Origin: Candidatus Poseidoniales archaeon
GTDB lineage: Archaea; Thermoplasmatota; Poseidoniia; Poseidoniales; Poseidoniaceae
Reading direction: 5' to 3'
DNA: 60,534 nt
NCBI GenBank assembly: GCA_003602575.1
Contig: QQRY01000057.1
Coordinates: 96,137-156,670, forward strand
Made by a program: the position numbers and the translations under genes. Shown in pieces: positions 12,282 through 22,037 of the stretch (positions are counted from its first letter, which is position 1; the number at the start of each line of letters is the position of its first letter). The notes beneath the pieces were generated by a model. It was given only the letters and a program-made list of their open reading frames with translations. It made no database searches and was not told the DNA's origin.

Positions 12282-12917
12282 ATGACAGAGGAAAAGGGCG
12301 ACCCAGTTGGTCTTCGCATGGGCCTTCAAGCAGGTGCTTTGATAGGTTTGTACCTAGGTTTCTCTCTAGCAACTATTTCAGTTCTAACCAATGCTGAAGA
12401 GATTAAAAGAACAATCTATCTAATGTGCTTGCCACCTTTCATTTTCTCCATTTTACTCGGTCCATTTTTGGCGAAGAGAAGACGTCCTGTAAAATTATCA
12501 AAAAAACCATTAGAAGAGGCTAGAGAAATTCTCAAACCATTTAATGAAGGTCAAGGAAATTGGAGAGTTCTGAGTCATGTTTCTAGTGATGGAATGAATA
12601 TTAGAATCGATATGCATAATTTGAAAAATGTAGAGGGGGTTGTCGAGGCTGCATTAGTATTAGCAGATCGAACCACAGTTAAGTTCATTGTCGGAAAAGG
12701 CAATGCTAAAAGTGCATCGCCCGAATTAAGAGATCGAGTTCTTTCAGTTGTTGAATCTAAAATTAACATACTAAGAAGAACTAGAAAAGTCAAGTCTATC
12801 GAGGTAAGTCCTGAAAAAACAAGAGAGTATAATGAATATCAAAGTAGATTGAATAAAGTTCTGTTTACTTTACTACCTATTGTTTCGTTTTTAGCTTGGC
12901 TTGAAATGAAAAAATGA
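12282..12917 (+). CDS. Small membrane protein, unknown function
   Basis: Two N-terminal TMs, one near the C-terminus, soluble central region. Confidence 0.6.
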   Translation: MTEEKGDPVGLRMGLQAGALIGLYLGFSLATISVLTNAEEIKRTIYLMCLPPFIFSILLGPFLAKRRRPVKLSKKPLEEAREILKPFNEGQGNWRVLSHVSSDGMNIRIDMHNLKNVEGVVEAALVLADRTTVKFIVGKGNAKSASPELRDRVLSVVESKINILRRTRKVKSIEVSPEKTREYNEYQSRLNKVLFTLLPIVSFLAWLEMKK

Positions 12918-12960
12918 AGAAACAAATATCAAGACATATTATGACCTAAGATGATAAGGG

Positions 12961-13884
12961 TTGTATATGCGCGAAGTCACCTTGTTTTGGAAGAGAGCAA
13001 GGCTGAGGACCTTAGATATCGCCGAAATTTTGGAAATTTTCAAGCATTTGGAGTTTCTTTCATATGTCAAAAGGGTCCCTAAAGATGTCCGAATAATTGT
13101 AAAAGCAAACTTTTGTGAAGGTAAAGGTATATCAGATATTGATGATTTACATTTTCTTGAACTGTTAGAAGTCGTTTTAGAGCCTAGGGGGCCCAATGAT
13201 TCATACATACTTTTAGTTAGATTAAATCATTCATTATCAAACCTGAATGCTAGAACAAATGGAACAAGTGCTGTTCCAGGTTGTAGGCTGGATGGAGAGG
13301 GGTTAAGTTATATTATTCAAGGGCCTCCAATGAAACTTAGAATTGTAACAACCTTGGCAAGAATTATGTCAAAACCAGATAGAACTAGTGCTAGAAGTCT
13401 GGATTTTAATCTTACATCCGATAATTCGCTTCTAAGTGCTAAACAATTGAAGTTAGCAAAATTCGCCTATGATAAAGGCTTCTTCGACGTACCTAAGAGA
13501 ATTAGAGTAAGTGACCTTGCCGAACAAATTGGACTAGCTCGTGCGACGATTTCGGAACATCTAGCAAGAATAGAGGCGATAATAATGGATGATATGTTTT
13601 CGTCTTTTGATGATCCATATGTACCTCCTGAAATTATAAAAGTCATGCTTGAAACAATCGAATTGGATTCAGATGATGCTGAAATTGACCAAAAGAAAGG
13701 TATGAAGAAAATGCTTGAAAATATTAGAGATAATATCAAAAATGAAATTTCACAGAAAATACTTCACGATGATGATGAATTAACTTCAATGGATGAAATG
13801 GTTGAATTTGGGATCCAAGAGCATCAGCAGAACATCAGCCAAATAGATCAAATTTTAGAAGAGAAATTCTCATCATTGAACTGA
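12961..13884 (+). CDS. Transcriptional regulator, bacterio-opsin activator-type HTH
   Basis: LKLAKFAYDKGFFDVPKRIRVSDLAEQIGLARATISEHLARIE is a classic HTH_10 motif. TTG at 12961; ATG alternative at 12967. Confidence 0.82.
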   Translation: MYMREVTLFWKRARLRTLDIAEILEIFKHLEFLSYVKRVPKDVRIIVKANFCEGKGISDIDDLHFLELLEVVLEPRGPNDSYILLVRLNHSLSNLNARTNGTSAVPGCRLDGEGLSYIIQGPPMKLRIVTTLARIMSKPDRTSARSLDFNLTSDNSLLSAKQLKLAKFAYDKGFFDVPKRIRVSDLAEQIGLARATISEHLARIEAIIMDDMFSSFDDPYVPPEIIKVMLETIELDSDDAEIDQKKGMKKMLENIRDNIKNEISQKILHDDDELTSMDEMVEFGIQEHQQNISQIDQILEEKFSSLN

Positions 13885-13926
13885 TTTAATGGGATTGTTT
13901 ACAAGATACCACCTCATACCAACGAT

Positions 13927-14892
13927 ATGACCCGTATATCCGACCTGCTCAAAAGGTTGGAACAGAGCGGCATTGAAGTTCCAAGAAAGATTAGAGACAC
14001 TATGGAAAATACCGATGTAGAAATGTTTTCAGATTTTGATACCGAACCATTCTATTCAGACCGTCCTATTCAATTCATGGAAACTATTGATGGGAAAATA
14101 AAAACAATTTCAGCGCCTCACATGATTGTTACATTACTCCATCACTTGGAGTTAAATAGTGGTCAAGAAGTGATTTTAATTGGCTCTAAAGGAGGCTATC
14201 TTGCAGCTCTAATAGCTCAAATTATTGGTGAAAAAGGTAATGTCAGAGTATTAGATCAATGTGATGAATCAATTTTACATGCAAAAGAAAGACTCACGCA
14301 TTGGCCAACTATTGAGATGAGAACTTTAGAATCAATCGATGTTTCACCAGTTGCTTTTCCCGGAGAATTTAATCGTGTTTTAATTACTGGCCATATTGAA
14401 AACTTACCGGAATGGATTTCTGCAAGAATATCTGAAGGGGGATTCGTCATAGCACCTTTAGGCCCTGATAGTCATCAACAATTAGTTAAAATGGAAAAAC
14501 AGGATAATGAATTATTACCGACTGACCTAGGACCTGTATGTTTTGGTCCACTCGATGATAGAAAGGAACAAAATCAAATGATAAGTCCTATTGAATTGGC
14601 AGACTTATTACAATTAGTCATCGAAACATGTCAAGATTTAGATATAATTGAACAACAAGAATTAAACTGTCTTCAAGATATTATCGCTGAACTTCACTTT
14701 CTACCGGATGATTTACCGCCTCTAGGAGAAGGAGAATTGACTCCTTCTGAGCATCCAATGTTCAAATCACTAATCGAAAATGCTGATTCTTTCGTTAGAT
14801 TTTGGCCAATTTTACAGGTTATTTTACATCCGGTATTATCTGAAATTGGATTTGAAAATTGGATATTTGATGACTTTGAAGGACTAGAATAA
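13927..14892 (+). CDS. Protein-L-isoaspartate O-methyltransferase-like protein (divergent)
   Basis: SAPHMIVTLLHHLELNSGQEVILIGSKGGYLAALIAQIIGEKGNVRVLDQCDESILHAKERL resembles the PCMT fold with a degenerate SAM motif; C-terminal extension. Confidence 0.65.
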   Translation: MTRISDLLKRLEQSGIEVPRKIRDTMENTDVEMFSDFDTEPFYSDRPIQFMETIDGKIKTISAPHMIVTLLHHLELNSGQEVILIGSKGGYLAALIAQIIGEKGNVRVLDQCDESILHAKERLTHWPTIEMRTLESIDVSPVAFPGEFNRVLITGHIENLPEWISARISEGGFVIAPLGPDSHQQLVKMEKQDNELLPTDLGPVCFGPLDDRKEQNQMISPIELADLLQLVIETCQDLDIIEQQELNCLQDIIAELHFLPDDLPPLGEGELTPSEHPMFKSLIENADSFVRFWPILQVILHPVLSEIGFENWIFDDFEGLE

Positions 14893-14912
14893 ATCAAAAA
14901 TGTGGTGGAAAA

Positions 14913-15905
14913 ATGCCTAAGTCAGCAAGTACTCACGTATCTCAACTATCTCACAAAGATATTCGAATTCGTAGAAGAGCATTGAGATCTCTATTCGAGT
15001 TAGATTCTCCAAGTAATCTAGAAGCCTTCGTACCTTTACTTGACGACAAAGACCCGTGGTTTAGATCAAAAGCTCTCGACGCTCATAGGATGTGGGCGCC
15101 TAGGCTTGAAATTGATTCTCTGATTTCTCTAGCGACCCATAAATCAATTGATGCTAGAAGGTGTGCAGCGAATCTACTTGAGAAATTTATTGGAGACACA
15201 AGTTCTGTTGCTGAAATTCTCTATCAAGATGAAGACAATATTTGTAAAATAAAAGCCAGTAAAGCATTGATTAAATCTGACTTAGAAGGAAAATTCACTA
15301 ATCAGTTAATCGAATCAGATAATGAAAGAATAAAAATTATTGCATTATCTAGCAAGCATATTTCTAAACAACAGTTACTATCATGTTTAACCGAAACATC
15401 CAATTTCATCAAAGAAAGTGCACTTAATCAACTTAGTATGAAAAATGAAATTATTACTGAAGAGAAGTTAGCAGAACTTCTATCAGAAGGAGTAAATCCG
15501 CTATCGATAATTAAATTTTCAGTTGATAATGGTGGAGATACAATGGTTAAATTGGCAAATGTTAGTGATTCTAAAGTTCAAAAGAATCTAGTCAAAGCAC
15601 TTCGAGAAAAATACAAATCTACGGATGATAATTCGATAAAATTACTAATTAAGAATGAATGTTTCTTAATTTTAGGAAGATGGTTACAAGGAAAAAGAGA
15701 TATTGAAAGTGATAAACTTCGATGGCAGATTATTGAAAATGAAGAAGTTGATGAAATAGAGAGGTCAAGATTACTTGAACGCTTGATTGGAAGGTGTACT
15801 GAATCTGAAATTATCGATAAAGCGGATAATTTAATCAAATCTACAAAAAGTGAATTATTGAAAATTACAGCACAGAACCTTTCAACCGCCGGCAACTCAA
15901 GGTAA
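14913..15905 (+). CDS. HEAT-repeat-like protein
   Basis: Alpha-helical repeats such as SHKDIRIRRRALRSLFELDSPSNLEAFVPLLDDKDPWFRSKALDAHRMW. Confidence 0.65.
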   Translation: MPKSASTHVSQLSHKDIRIRRRALRSLFELDSPSNLEAFVPLLDDKDPWFRSKALDAHRMWAPRLEIDSLISLATHKSIDARRCAANLLEKFIGDTSSVAEILYQDEDNICKIKASKALIKSDLEGKFTNQLIESDNERIKIIALSSKHISKQQLLSCLTETSNFIKESALNQLSMKNEIITEEKLAELLSEGVNPLSIIKFSVDNGGDTMVKLANVSDSKVQKNLVKALREKYKSTDDNSIKLLIKNECFLILGRWLQGKRDIESDKLRWQIIENEEVDEIERSRLLERLIGRCTESEIIDKADNLIKSTKSELLKITAQNLSTAGNSR

Positions 15906-15907
15906 CC

Positions 15908-17743
15908 ATGCGAGATGGATATTCGGGGCTGAAATTTCTTTTTGATGCTACAGAAGGAGATTCAAGACACCTGTATGTAGGTATTGAATTAGAAGGACCT
16001 TTCACAGGTAAAAATTTGACTTTAAGTTTCCCAAGATGGGTCCCTGGATCTTATTTTTTACGAGAACCAATTCAATATATGTTTGATTTTGAAGCATTTG
16101 ATGGAAATGGAAATCTTCTATCTAGTAATCGAAAAGATGTTGATTCAATGAGAATAAATCTAACAGAAAGTACGAATTTAGTTAAAATTAAGTATAAAAT
16201 TTTAGCAATTGAACTATCCTGCAGATCGACTCATCTCGATGGCACTCACGTACATGTTATGCCACCTTTCACTTGGTTTCTTCCAGTTTCGGGAATCGAT
16301 TCAGAAAGAATGGAAAAAACACATATTATCAAAGCTCACATTCCTTCACACTGGACTCCTGCAACTCAATACCTAGAAATATCTAATAATGATAGTAAAG
16401 GACTACTTACTAACAACTCTGGACGCACATACCACTTTGAAGCCCCGAATCGTGATGAACTACTAGATGGAATTTTGGAAGCGAATGAAAATGAAACAAT
16501 GAGTTGGGTAGTAGAGGGAAGAACCCATCACCTGAAAATATGGGACAGTGGAGGTTATGTTCCAAATAAAAAGATGCTTGAAAGGTTGAAAGATGACATG
16601 GATAAGGTTGTCATGGAGCATCATGCTCTTTTCGGCATTCCCAAGTGGGACAATTATGTGACTGTGTTACATTTCACTGAAAAGTCTAGAGGAGGCTTAG
16701 AACATTTGAATTCACAGACTTCTATGCTTCCTAGGCAATGCTTGATGCCAGGATTTGAAGATGAATATAAAGACTTAGTGAGCCTTTTTAGTCATGAATA
16801 TCTTCATCAATGGAATGTAAAAAGATTGAGGCCAAGAAATTTCTTAAATTATGATTTACAAAAAGAAACTCACTCTGATTTACTATGGTGGTTTGAAGGT
16901 GCTACGTCTTGGCTTGGAGATGTTCTATGTGTAAGATCTGGAGCATGGAGTGAAGAAGACTGGCGTAAGGATTTCCTTCGTAAAATGAAAAGACATACAC
17001 TCAGAAATGGGATGGAAAAAGAATCCTTGGCAGAGTCTAGTCATGATGCTTGGATTCACCTTTATCGAAGCCATGCGTTTTCAAGAGAAACTCAAAATTC
17101 ATATTACTTAGAAGGAGAATTAGCTATTTTTTGCCTAGATGCTGAATTACGAAAGCGTTCTAAGGGCAAATCCGGTTTATGCCAATTAATGGCAATACTT
17201 TGTGAAAAGCATGCTATACATTATCCCGAAACTCAAAAACTAGGAGTAACATACAAAGATATTCGTTCATCTTTGACTGGAATGGAAGGTGGCCTAAGAC
17301 TTGGTAAAATGTTAGATAAATTAGTTTTTGAGCGTAAAGCTCCTGATGTCGATAAAGCATTGCAATATTTCTCTCTGGATTTAATTCCTGAAAAGGTCTC
17401 TAAGGAAGGGGAAATAGAAAGTGCGTGGATGGGGGTCCAAATAAGAGAAGTAAACAAGCAATTGAGAGTGACTTCTCATCAACAAAATTCACCTTTAAGA
17501 AAAATCTTGATGCCCGGTGATGAAATTATTGCAATCAATGGATTTAGAGTTAATAGTAATAATCTCTTGAATAAATACTTGAAAGGTTTAGTTGATTGTG
17601 ATACTGAAATTACATTTAATCATGAAGGAATTGTTCAAACTTGTACTGTTTCTTTACCTAGTCAACCAACTAAGAATGTAAAACTAGATGGTAAAGGAAA
17701 CAAAAAATGGAAAGATTATATCGCAACTAGACAGACTATCTAA
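15908..17743 (+). CDS. M61-family (glycyl-aminopeptidase-like) metallopeptidase with PDZ domain
   Basis: SFPRWVPGSYFLRE...; VTVLHFTEKSRGGLEHLNSQTSM; SHEYLHQWNVKRLRPRNF; WWFEGATSW; C-terminal PDZ (LMPGDEIIAINGFRV). Confidence 0.92.
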   Translation: MRDGYSGLKFLFDATEGDSRHLYVGIELEGPFTGKNLTLSFPRWVPGSYFLREPIQYMFDFEAFDGNGNLLSSNRKDVDSMRINLTESTNLVKIKYKILAIELSCRSTHLDGTHVHVMPPFTWFLPVSGIDSERMEKTHIIKAHIPSHWTPATQYLEISNNDSKGLLTNNSGRTYHFEAPNRDELLDGILEANENETMSWVVEGRTHHLKIWDSGGYVPNKKMLERLKDDMDKVVMEHHALFGIPKWDNYVTVLHFTEKSRGGLEHLNSQTSMLPRQCLMPGFEDEYKDLVSLFSHEYLHQWNVKRLRPRNFLNYDLQKETHSDLLWWFEGATSWLGDVLCVRSGAWSEEDWRKDFLRKMKRHTLRNGMEKESLAESSHDAWIHLYRSHAFSRETQNSYYLEGELAIFCLDAELRKRSKGKSGLCQLMAILCEKHAIHYPETQKLGVTYKDIRSSLTGMEGGLRLGKMLDKLVFERKAPDVDKALQYFSLDLIPEKVSKEGEIESAWMGVQIREVNKQLRVTSHQQNSPLRKILMPGDEIIAINGFRVNSNNLLNKYLKGLVDCDTEITFNHEGIVQTCTVSLPSQPTKNVKLDGKGNKKWKDYIATRQTI

Positions 17744-18143
17744 GAGCATCAAGAGAAATAAAAATCGGTGGAATGTCATAAGAAAAAATATGTCTACTTG
17801 TTTTTGGGGGATATAGTTCACCTGACATAGACATCTCAATGACATCTTTTTTAGTAATTTGATCTAAATCTGAATTCGGCCAAGTCTCTACAATTATGCT
17901 CTCGTCGGAAAAATAATCTACACAAATAGCTGGGACACTATTCAAATTCAACAAACAAGCAACTGAGTGACGGTGATGGCCATCAAGAAGAGAACCTGTT
18001 TTTTTATCAACAACAAGAGGTTTAGTGAACCCTCCCCATTTCTTTGTCATTTCTAGTAACTTATCTCTTGCCCTAACTCTGACCTCTTCGTGAGCCTTCA
18101 GCCACTCGACTGGAACTAAAGACACCGATTCATCACTCCACAT
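17736..18143 (-). CDS. ParB/SerK-like domain protein (ParB N-terminal-like fold)
   Basis: LVPVEWLKAHEEVRVRARDKLLEMTKKWGGFTKPLVVDKKTGSLLDGHHRHSVACLLNLNSVPAICVDY; DGHHR motif shared by ParB-like domains and archaeal free-serine kinase. Start revised to ATG at 18143 (ORF track gives 18185). Confidence 0.68.
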   Translation of the reverse strand: MWSDESVSLVPVEWLKAHEEVRVRARDKLLEMTKKWGGFTKPLVVDKKTGSLLDGHHRHSVACLLNLNSVPAICVDYFSDESIIVETWPNSDLDQITKKDVIEMSMSGELYPPKTSRHIFSYDIPPIFISLDALR

Positions 18144-18214
18144 GGTCAACTGGAAGATGGTTTCAAGGATAATGCTTTGGTGCAATTGACTATAGCGGGG
18201 CTAGGGGTGATAAT

Positions 18215-19573
18215 TTGAATAAGATTATTCAAGGGCGAAAAGCGGACTTAGATGGCCTTGATTGCTCAAAACATATAATTGATTTTTTAGATGATTTACC
18301 ATCTGACCTTGTAGTAATACTAAACACGATTTGTGAAAATGGTGGTGGAGCATGGATAGTAGGCGGAGCAGTAAGAGACTGGATGATAGGTCACAAACCA
18401 AATGATATCGATATAGCGGTTGATTTAACTCCAGATGAAATGTTAGAAATCTTCCCCGATGCAATTCTAACTGGAGAAGAATTTGGGACTGTTTCTCTGC
18501 GTGGCAGTGATGGTTTGTACCAAGCGACTACACTAAGAACAGATGGAGAGTATACCGATGGTAGAAGACCTGAAAGCGTCACATGGGGAATGTCTCTAAG
18601 GGGGGATCTGGAGCGTCGCGATTTCACCATTAATGCAATGGCTGTAGATGTTGCAAGAAAAGTGCTTTATGACCCTCATGATGGTAGAACTGATATCTCT
18701 AGAGGAATTATTAGAGCTGTTGGTAATGCTCACCAGAGATTATCTGAAGATGGACTTAGAATTATGAGAGCCTATCGATTTGCTGACCGCAGGGGTAGTG
18801 GAGTTTGGGAAATTGAGCATAGTCTTAAACAATCTATTTCTCAACAAAAACATATGCTTGACAATGTTTCTAGAGAGAGAATTTGGATAGAATGGCAAAA
18901 AATACTGGGCGGTCAAAATTCAGGAAAAATAATTGAAAAAATGGCATTAGAAGGTATTTTAGATAGATTTTTGGTCGGGGAATGGAGTAATAAATATCTG
19001 ATTATTGATGCAATGAAGGCGAATCTAGATGGATTTGATAAATTAGAAAAATTTGCACTTCTACTTTCAATTTGCAGCGAAAAGGAAGTGGAAATAATAT
19101 GTTCTAATCTTAAATTATCAAAAAGAGATAGAGAGACTATTCAATCAATTCACATGATGTTTGGGGCTATACCCGAGAAATCAAAGCAATCGATGAGAAA
19201 ATACAGATTTATTCTTGGAGAATTTGCAGAAAAAAATCTAACTCTGGGTATTATTATTTTGAAAAATAATGTTAAGATAAATAATAAAAAATCGGATCAT
19301 TATTCAATTGATGAACTTGAAGAGAGATTGGAAATTTTATTAGAATTAGAGGAATTAAAGACCAACGTACAACCATTGGCTGATGGAAATTGGATAATGA
19401 ATCAAACCGGTTTAACAAAAGGAATTCGGCTAGGAAGATTGAAATCATGGCTGCACACTATTCAAATTGAGAGAGATATCACAAATATTTCTCAAATCGA
19501 AAGAATTCTTTCAACACTATCTTGGGAGAACAGTGATTTTAATAATTGGCCTCAATTAAAATTCCCTCCATGA
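18215..19573 (+). CDS. Class-II (bacterial-type) CCA tRNA nucleotidyltransferase / poly(A) polymerase family protein; TTG start
   Basis: IVGGAVRDWMIGHKPNDIDIAVDL; GEEFGTVSLRG; LRGDLERRDFTINAMAVD; RLSEDGLRIMRAYRFADRRG: class-II PolyA_pol motifs. Confidence 0.9.
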   Translation: MNKIIQGRKADLDGLDCSKHIIDFLDDLPSDLVVILNTICENGGGAWIVGGAVRDWMIGHKPNDIDIAVDLTPDEMLEIFPDAILTGEEFGTVSLRGSDGLYQATTLRTDGEYTDGRRPESVTWGMSLRGDLERRDFTINAMAVDVARKVLYDPHDGRTDISRGIIRAVGNAHQRLSEDGLRIMRAYRFADRRGSGVWEIEHSLKQSISQQKHMLDNVSRERIWIEWQKILGGQNSGKIIEKMALEGILDRFLVGEWSNKYLIIDAMKANLDGFDKLEKFALLLSICSEKEVEIICSNLKLSKRDRETIQSIHMMFGAIPEKSKQSMRKYRFILGEFAEKNLTLGIIILKNNVKINNKKSDHYSIDELEERLEILLELEELKTNVQPLADGNWIMNQTGLTKGIRLGRLKSWLHTIQIERDITNISQIERILSTLSWENSDFNNWPQLKFPP

Positions 19574-19629
19574 TGGCAGTATATTGAAGAGTTAGAATAC
19601 ATAGCACCATACAAGCAGGGTGTGTATTC

Positions 19630-20751
19630 ATGAGTCTGGAACAATTAGAAAGTAAAATCTTATCAGGTGGCGGACTAAACTCTCTAGATGATAATGAACT
19701 TTATCAACTCGCTATACATTTTGTAGGGGACGCGCCACCATCCCACATTCCTAGAGAAACTGTAATCAGTATCCTATCTGAACAAGATTCCATTAAGAAT
19801 TGGCAAAATGATGTGAAGTCTAAAGCTGCTCAAATGGCCTCCGCAAAAGTTACTGAGGCGGTACAGAACATCCAATCTAAGATTGAAGAGGAATCTGATA
19901 ACCCTATGGTTGCAAAGATCAAACAAAGTTTTGGACAGTGGCTAAAAGATTCTGGTCATTCTGTCCAAGAACTAACAGTTAAGCTGGATAAAAATAGAGA
20001 TGGAATAATCTCGATAGAAGAAATCTCAAACTTCATAGTTGAATTAACTGGTAATCAACCTCCAGGCTGGGTACTATCACACATATCCACAATCCTCGAT
20101 AAGAATGGTGATGGTGAAATATTAGTATCCGAACTTTGGCAGTTCTTAGAAGAACTTGGGTTCCAAATGCCCGTTATTGAAGAACCGGTAATCGAAGAGC
20201 CTGAAGTTGAATCTTCAATTATTGAAGAAAATATTATCGAAGAAGATAACCTAGATGAATTTGAAAATGAGTTCAATAATGATTCTATTGAGATTGATAC
20301 TGAAGTAAAGGAGGTCCCTGAAATTATTGATGCTCAAGATTCAACTCCTGAACCGCCTGAAGATAATATTATTGAAGAAAAAACTGTTACTGATGAAATG
20401 GTTTCTACCTCTATAGAAAAGACTATTGAGGAGTTAGGAAATTCCAGATTACACAGTGAAGCAAACCTAATAATCGCTAATTCAGATAGCGGCCCTTGTA
20501 CTCTCAAGGTAGAGCGAATAGAACGTAATTTAATGGTCAGTGATAGTTATAGAGGCGGTAAAACCCTAGTTGGATTACTAGATGGTGGGCCATTTAGTAT
20601 AGCAGTTTTATTCGAGCCAGAATTCAATGATTTCATAGACGATAATGTTAGCAAAAATAAATCGGTTTCGTTTAACGCATCTGTGTTTGAATGGTCGAGT
20701 GGACTTAGACAAGCCAAACTAAAAGGAAAATCTCTTGAAATAAAAGATTAG
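19630..20751 (+). CDS. EF-hand domain protein with acidic linker and C-terminal domain of unknown function
   Basis: Two canonical EF-hand loops DKNRDGIISIEE and DKNGDGEILVSE, followed by an E/I-rich acidic linker. Confidence 0.85.
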   Translation: MSLEQLESKILSGGGLNSLDDNELYQLAIHFVGDAPPSHIPRETVISILSEQDSIKNWQNDVKSKAAQMASAKVTEAVQNIQSKIEEESDNPMVAKIKQSFGQWLKDSGHSVQELTVKLDKNRDGIISIEEISNFIVELTGNQPPGWVLSHISTILDKNGDGEILVSELWQFLEELGFQMPVIEEPVIEEPEVESSIIEENIIEEDNLDEFENEFNNDSIEIDTEVKEVPEIIDAQDSTPEPPEDNIIEEKTVTDEMVSTSIEKTIEELGNSRLHSEANLIIANSDSGPCTLKVERIERNLMVSDSYRGGKTLVGLLDGGPFSIAVLFEPEFNDFIDDNVSKNKSVSFNASVFEWSSGLRQAKLKGKSLEIKD

Positions 20752-21917
20752 ACTAGCGAACGTGATATAACTATCCTTTGTACTTCTTGAGTCCCTTCAT
20801 AAATTTGAGTTATTTTAGCATCTCTAAAGAATCTCTCGACTGGGAATTCTTTGGTATAGCCATATCCTCCAAGCACCTGAATTGCCCTTTCTGATACCCA
20901 CATTGCTGTATCTCCAGCGTATAACTTAGCCATACTAGCTTCCTTGGTATGCCTTGGGCCATCATGCTCGTAATGTTGTTGTTTAGCCCATGATGCTTTG
21001 TAAACTAATAATCGTGCAGCATCAATTTTTGTAGCCATATCTGAAAGATAAGACATAATCATTTGATGATATGCTATAGGTTTTCCAAAAGCCTCTCTTT
21101 CATGAGAATACTTCAATGCTGCTTCATACGAACCCTGAGCAATGCCCAATGCCTGTGCAGCTATACCGATTCTACTATTATCAAGTGCATTCATTGCTAT
21201 TGGGAAACCTTTACCTACGCCTTTTAGGACATTCTCAACTGGAACTTTACAGTTCTCTAGAATCAGAGTACAAGTATCAGATGAGCGAATACCTAATTTA
21301 TCTTCCTTCTTGCCTACTTTGAATCCTTCAAAAGAAGACTCTACAATAAATGCAGTAGTACCGCCATGCTTTTTTACTCCATAATCTGGATGATCAACAT
21401 CCTTTGCAAATAGAACCAATATCTTGGCTTGTGCTCCATTAGTGACCCACATTTTTTCTCCATTCAAAATGTAATTCTTACCATCATCTGAAAGTTTTGC
21501 TTTACATATCATTGCTGCTGCATCTGTCCCTGCACCTGCTTCAGAAAGAGAATATGCGCCGACTTCTCCGGCAGCTAGCCTAGTGAGATATTTTTGCTTC
21601 TGTTGTTCATTTCCATGTAGCGAAATTGTTTTTGCACAAAGACCGACATGAACACAAAACATAACGCCAAATGAGGGGTCGACTCTAGAAAGTTCTTCAA
21701 CAATTATTGATTCAGATATATCATCAACTGGCGAACCTCCATATTCTTCAGGAATTGTTACACCTTGCAGACCGTATTCTAGGAATGCTTCCCACTCTTC
21801 GGATGGAGGGATTTGATTCTGGTCTCTGTGCTCTGCAGTAGGACTAAGTGTGGTTTCTGCAAAGTCGCGAACTAGTTCTCTTATCATCTGCTGCTCATCG
21901 TTTTCTGCAAAGTTCAT
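20748..21917 (-). CDS. Acyl-CoA dehydrogenase
   Basis: ALSEAGAGTDAAAM-type motif (YSLSEAGAGTDAAAM), WVTNGAQA, RIGIAAQALGIAQGSYEAALKY, QVLGGYGYTKEFPVERFFRDAKITQIYEGTQEVQ. Start revised from 22109 to ATG at 21917 (MNFAENDEQQ). Confidence 0.93.
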   Translation of the reverse strand: MNFAENDEQQMIRELVRDFAETTLSPTAEHRDQNQIPPSEEWEAFLEYGLQGVTIPEEYGGSPVDDISESIIVEELSRVDPSFGVMFCVHVGLCAKTISLHGNEQQKQKYLTRLAAGEVGAYSLSEAGAGTDAAAMICKAKLSDDGKNYILNGEKMWVTNGAQAKILVLFAKDVDHPDYGVKKHGGTTAFIVESSFEGFKVGKKEDKLGIRSSDTCTLILENCKVPVENVLKGVGKGFPIAMNALDNSRIGIAAQALGIAQGSYEAALKYSHEREAFGKPIAYHQMIMSYLSDMATKIDAARLLVYKASWAKQQHYEHDGPRHTKEASMAKLYAGDTAMWVSERAIQVLGGYGYTKEFPVERFFRDAKITQIYEGTQEVQRIVISRSLV

Positions 21918-22037
21918 ATTGCTCCCAATACAACCCAAAAGGCCGTGTTTCTTAACCCGTTTGTATAAATGAAAAGTTTTAATTCCCCCAAATTGTTCAT
22001 ATACAATGCCCTTGAGGCGCGTAAAGGAGGACATGAA

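Noticed and set aside
20180-20260. Near-repeat of IEEP/IEE-encoding sequence in the EF-hand protein
   Set aside because: Acidic low-complexity linker, not a DNA-level repeat array or CRISPR.
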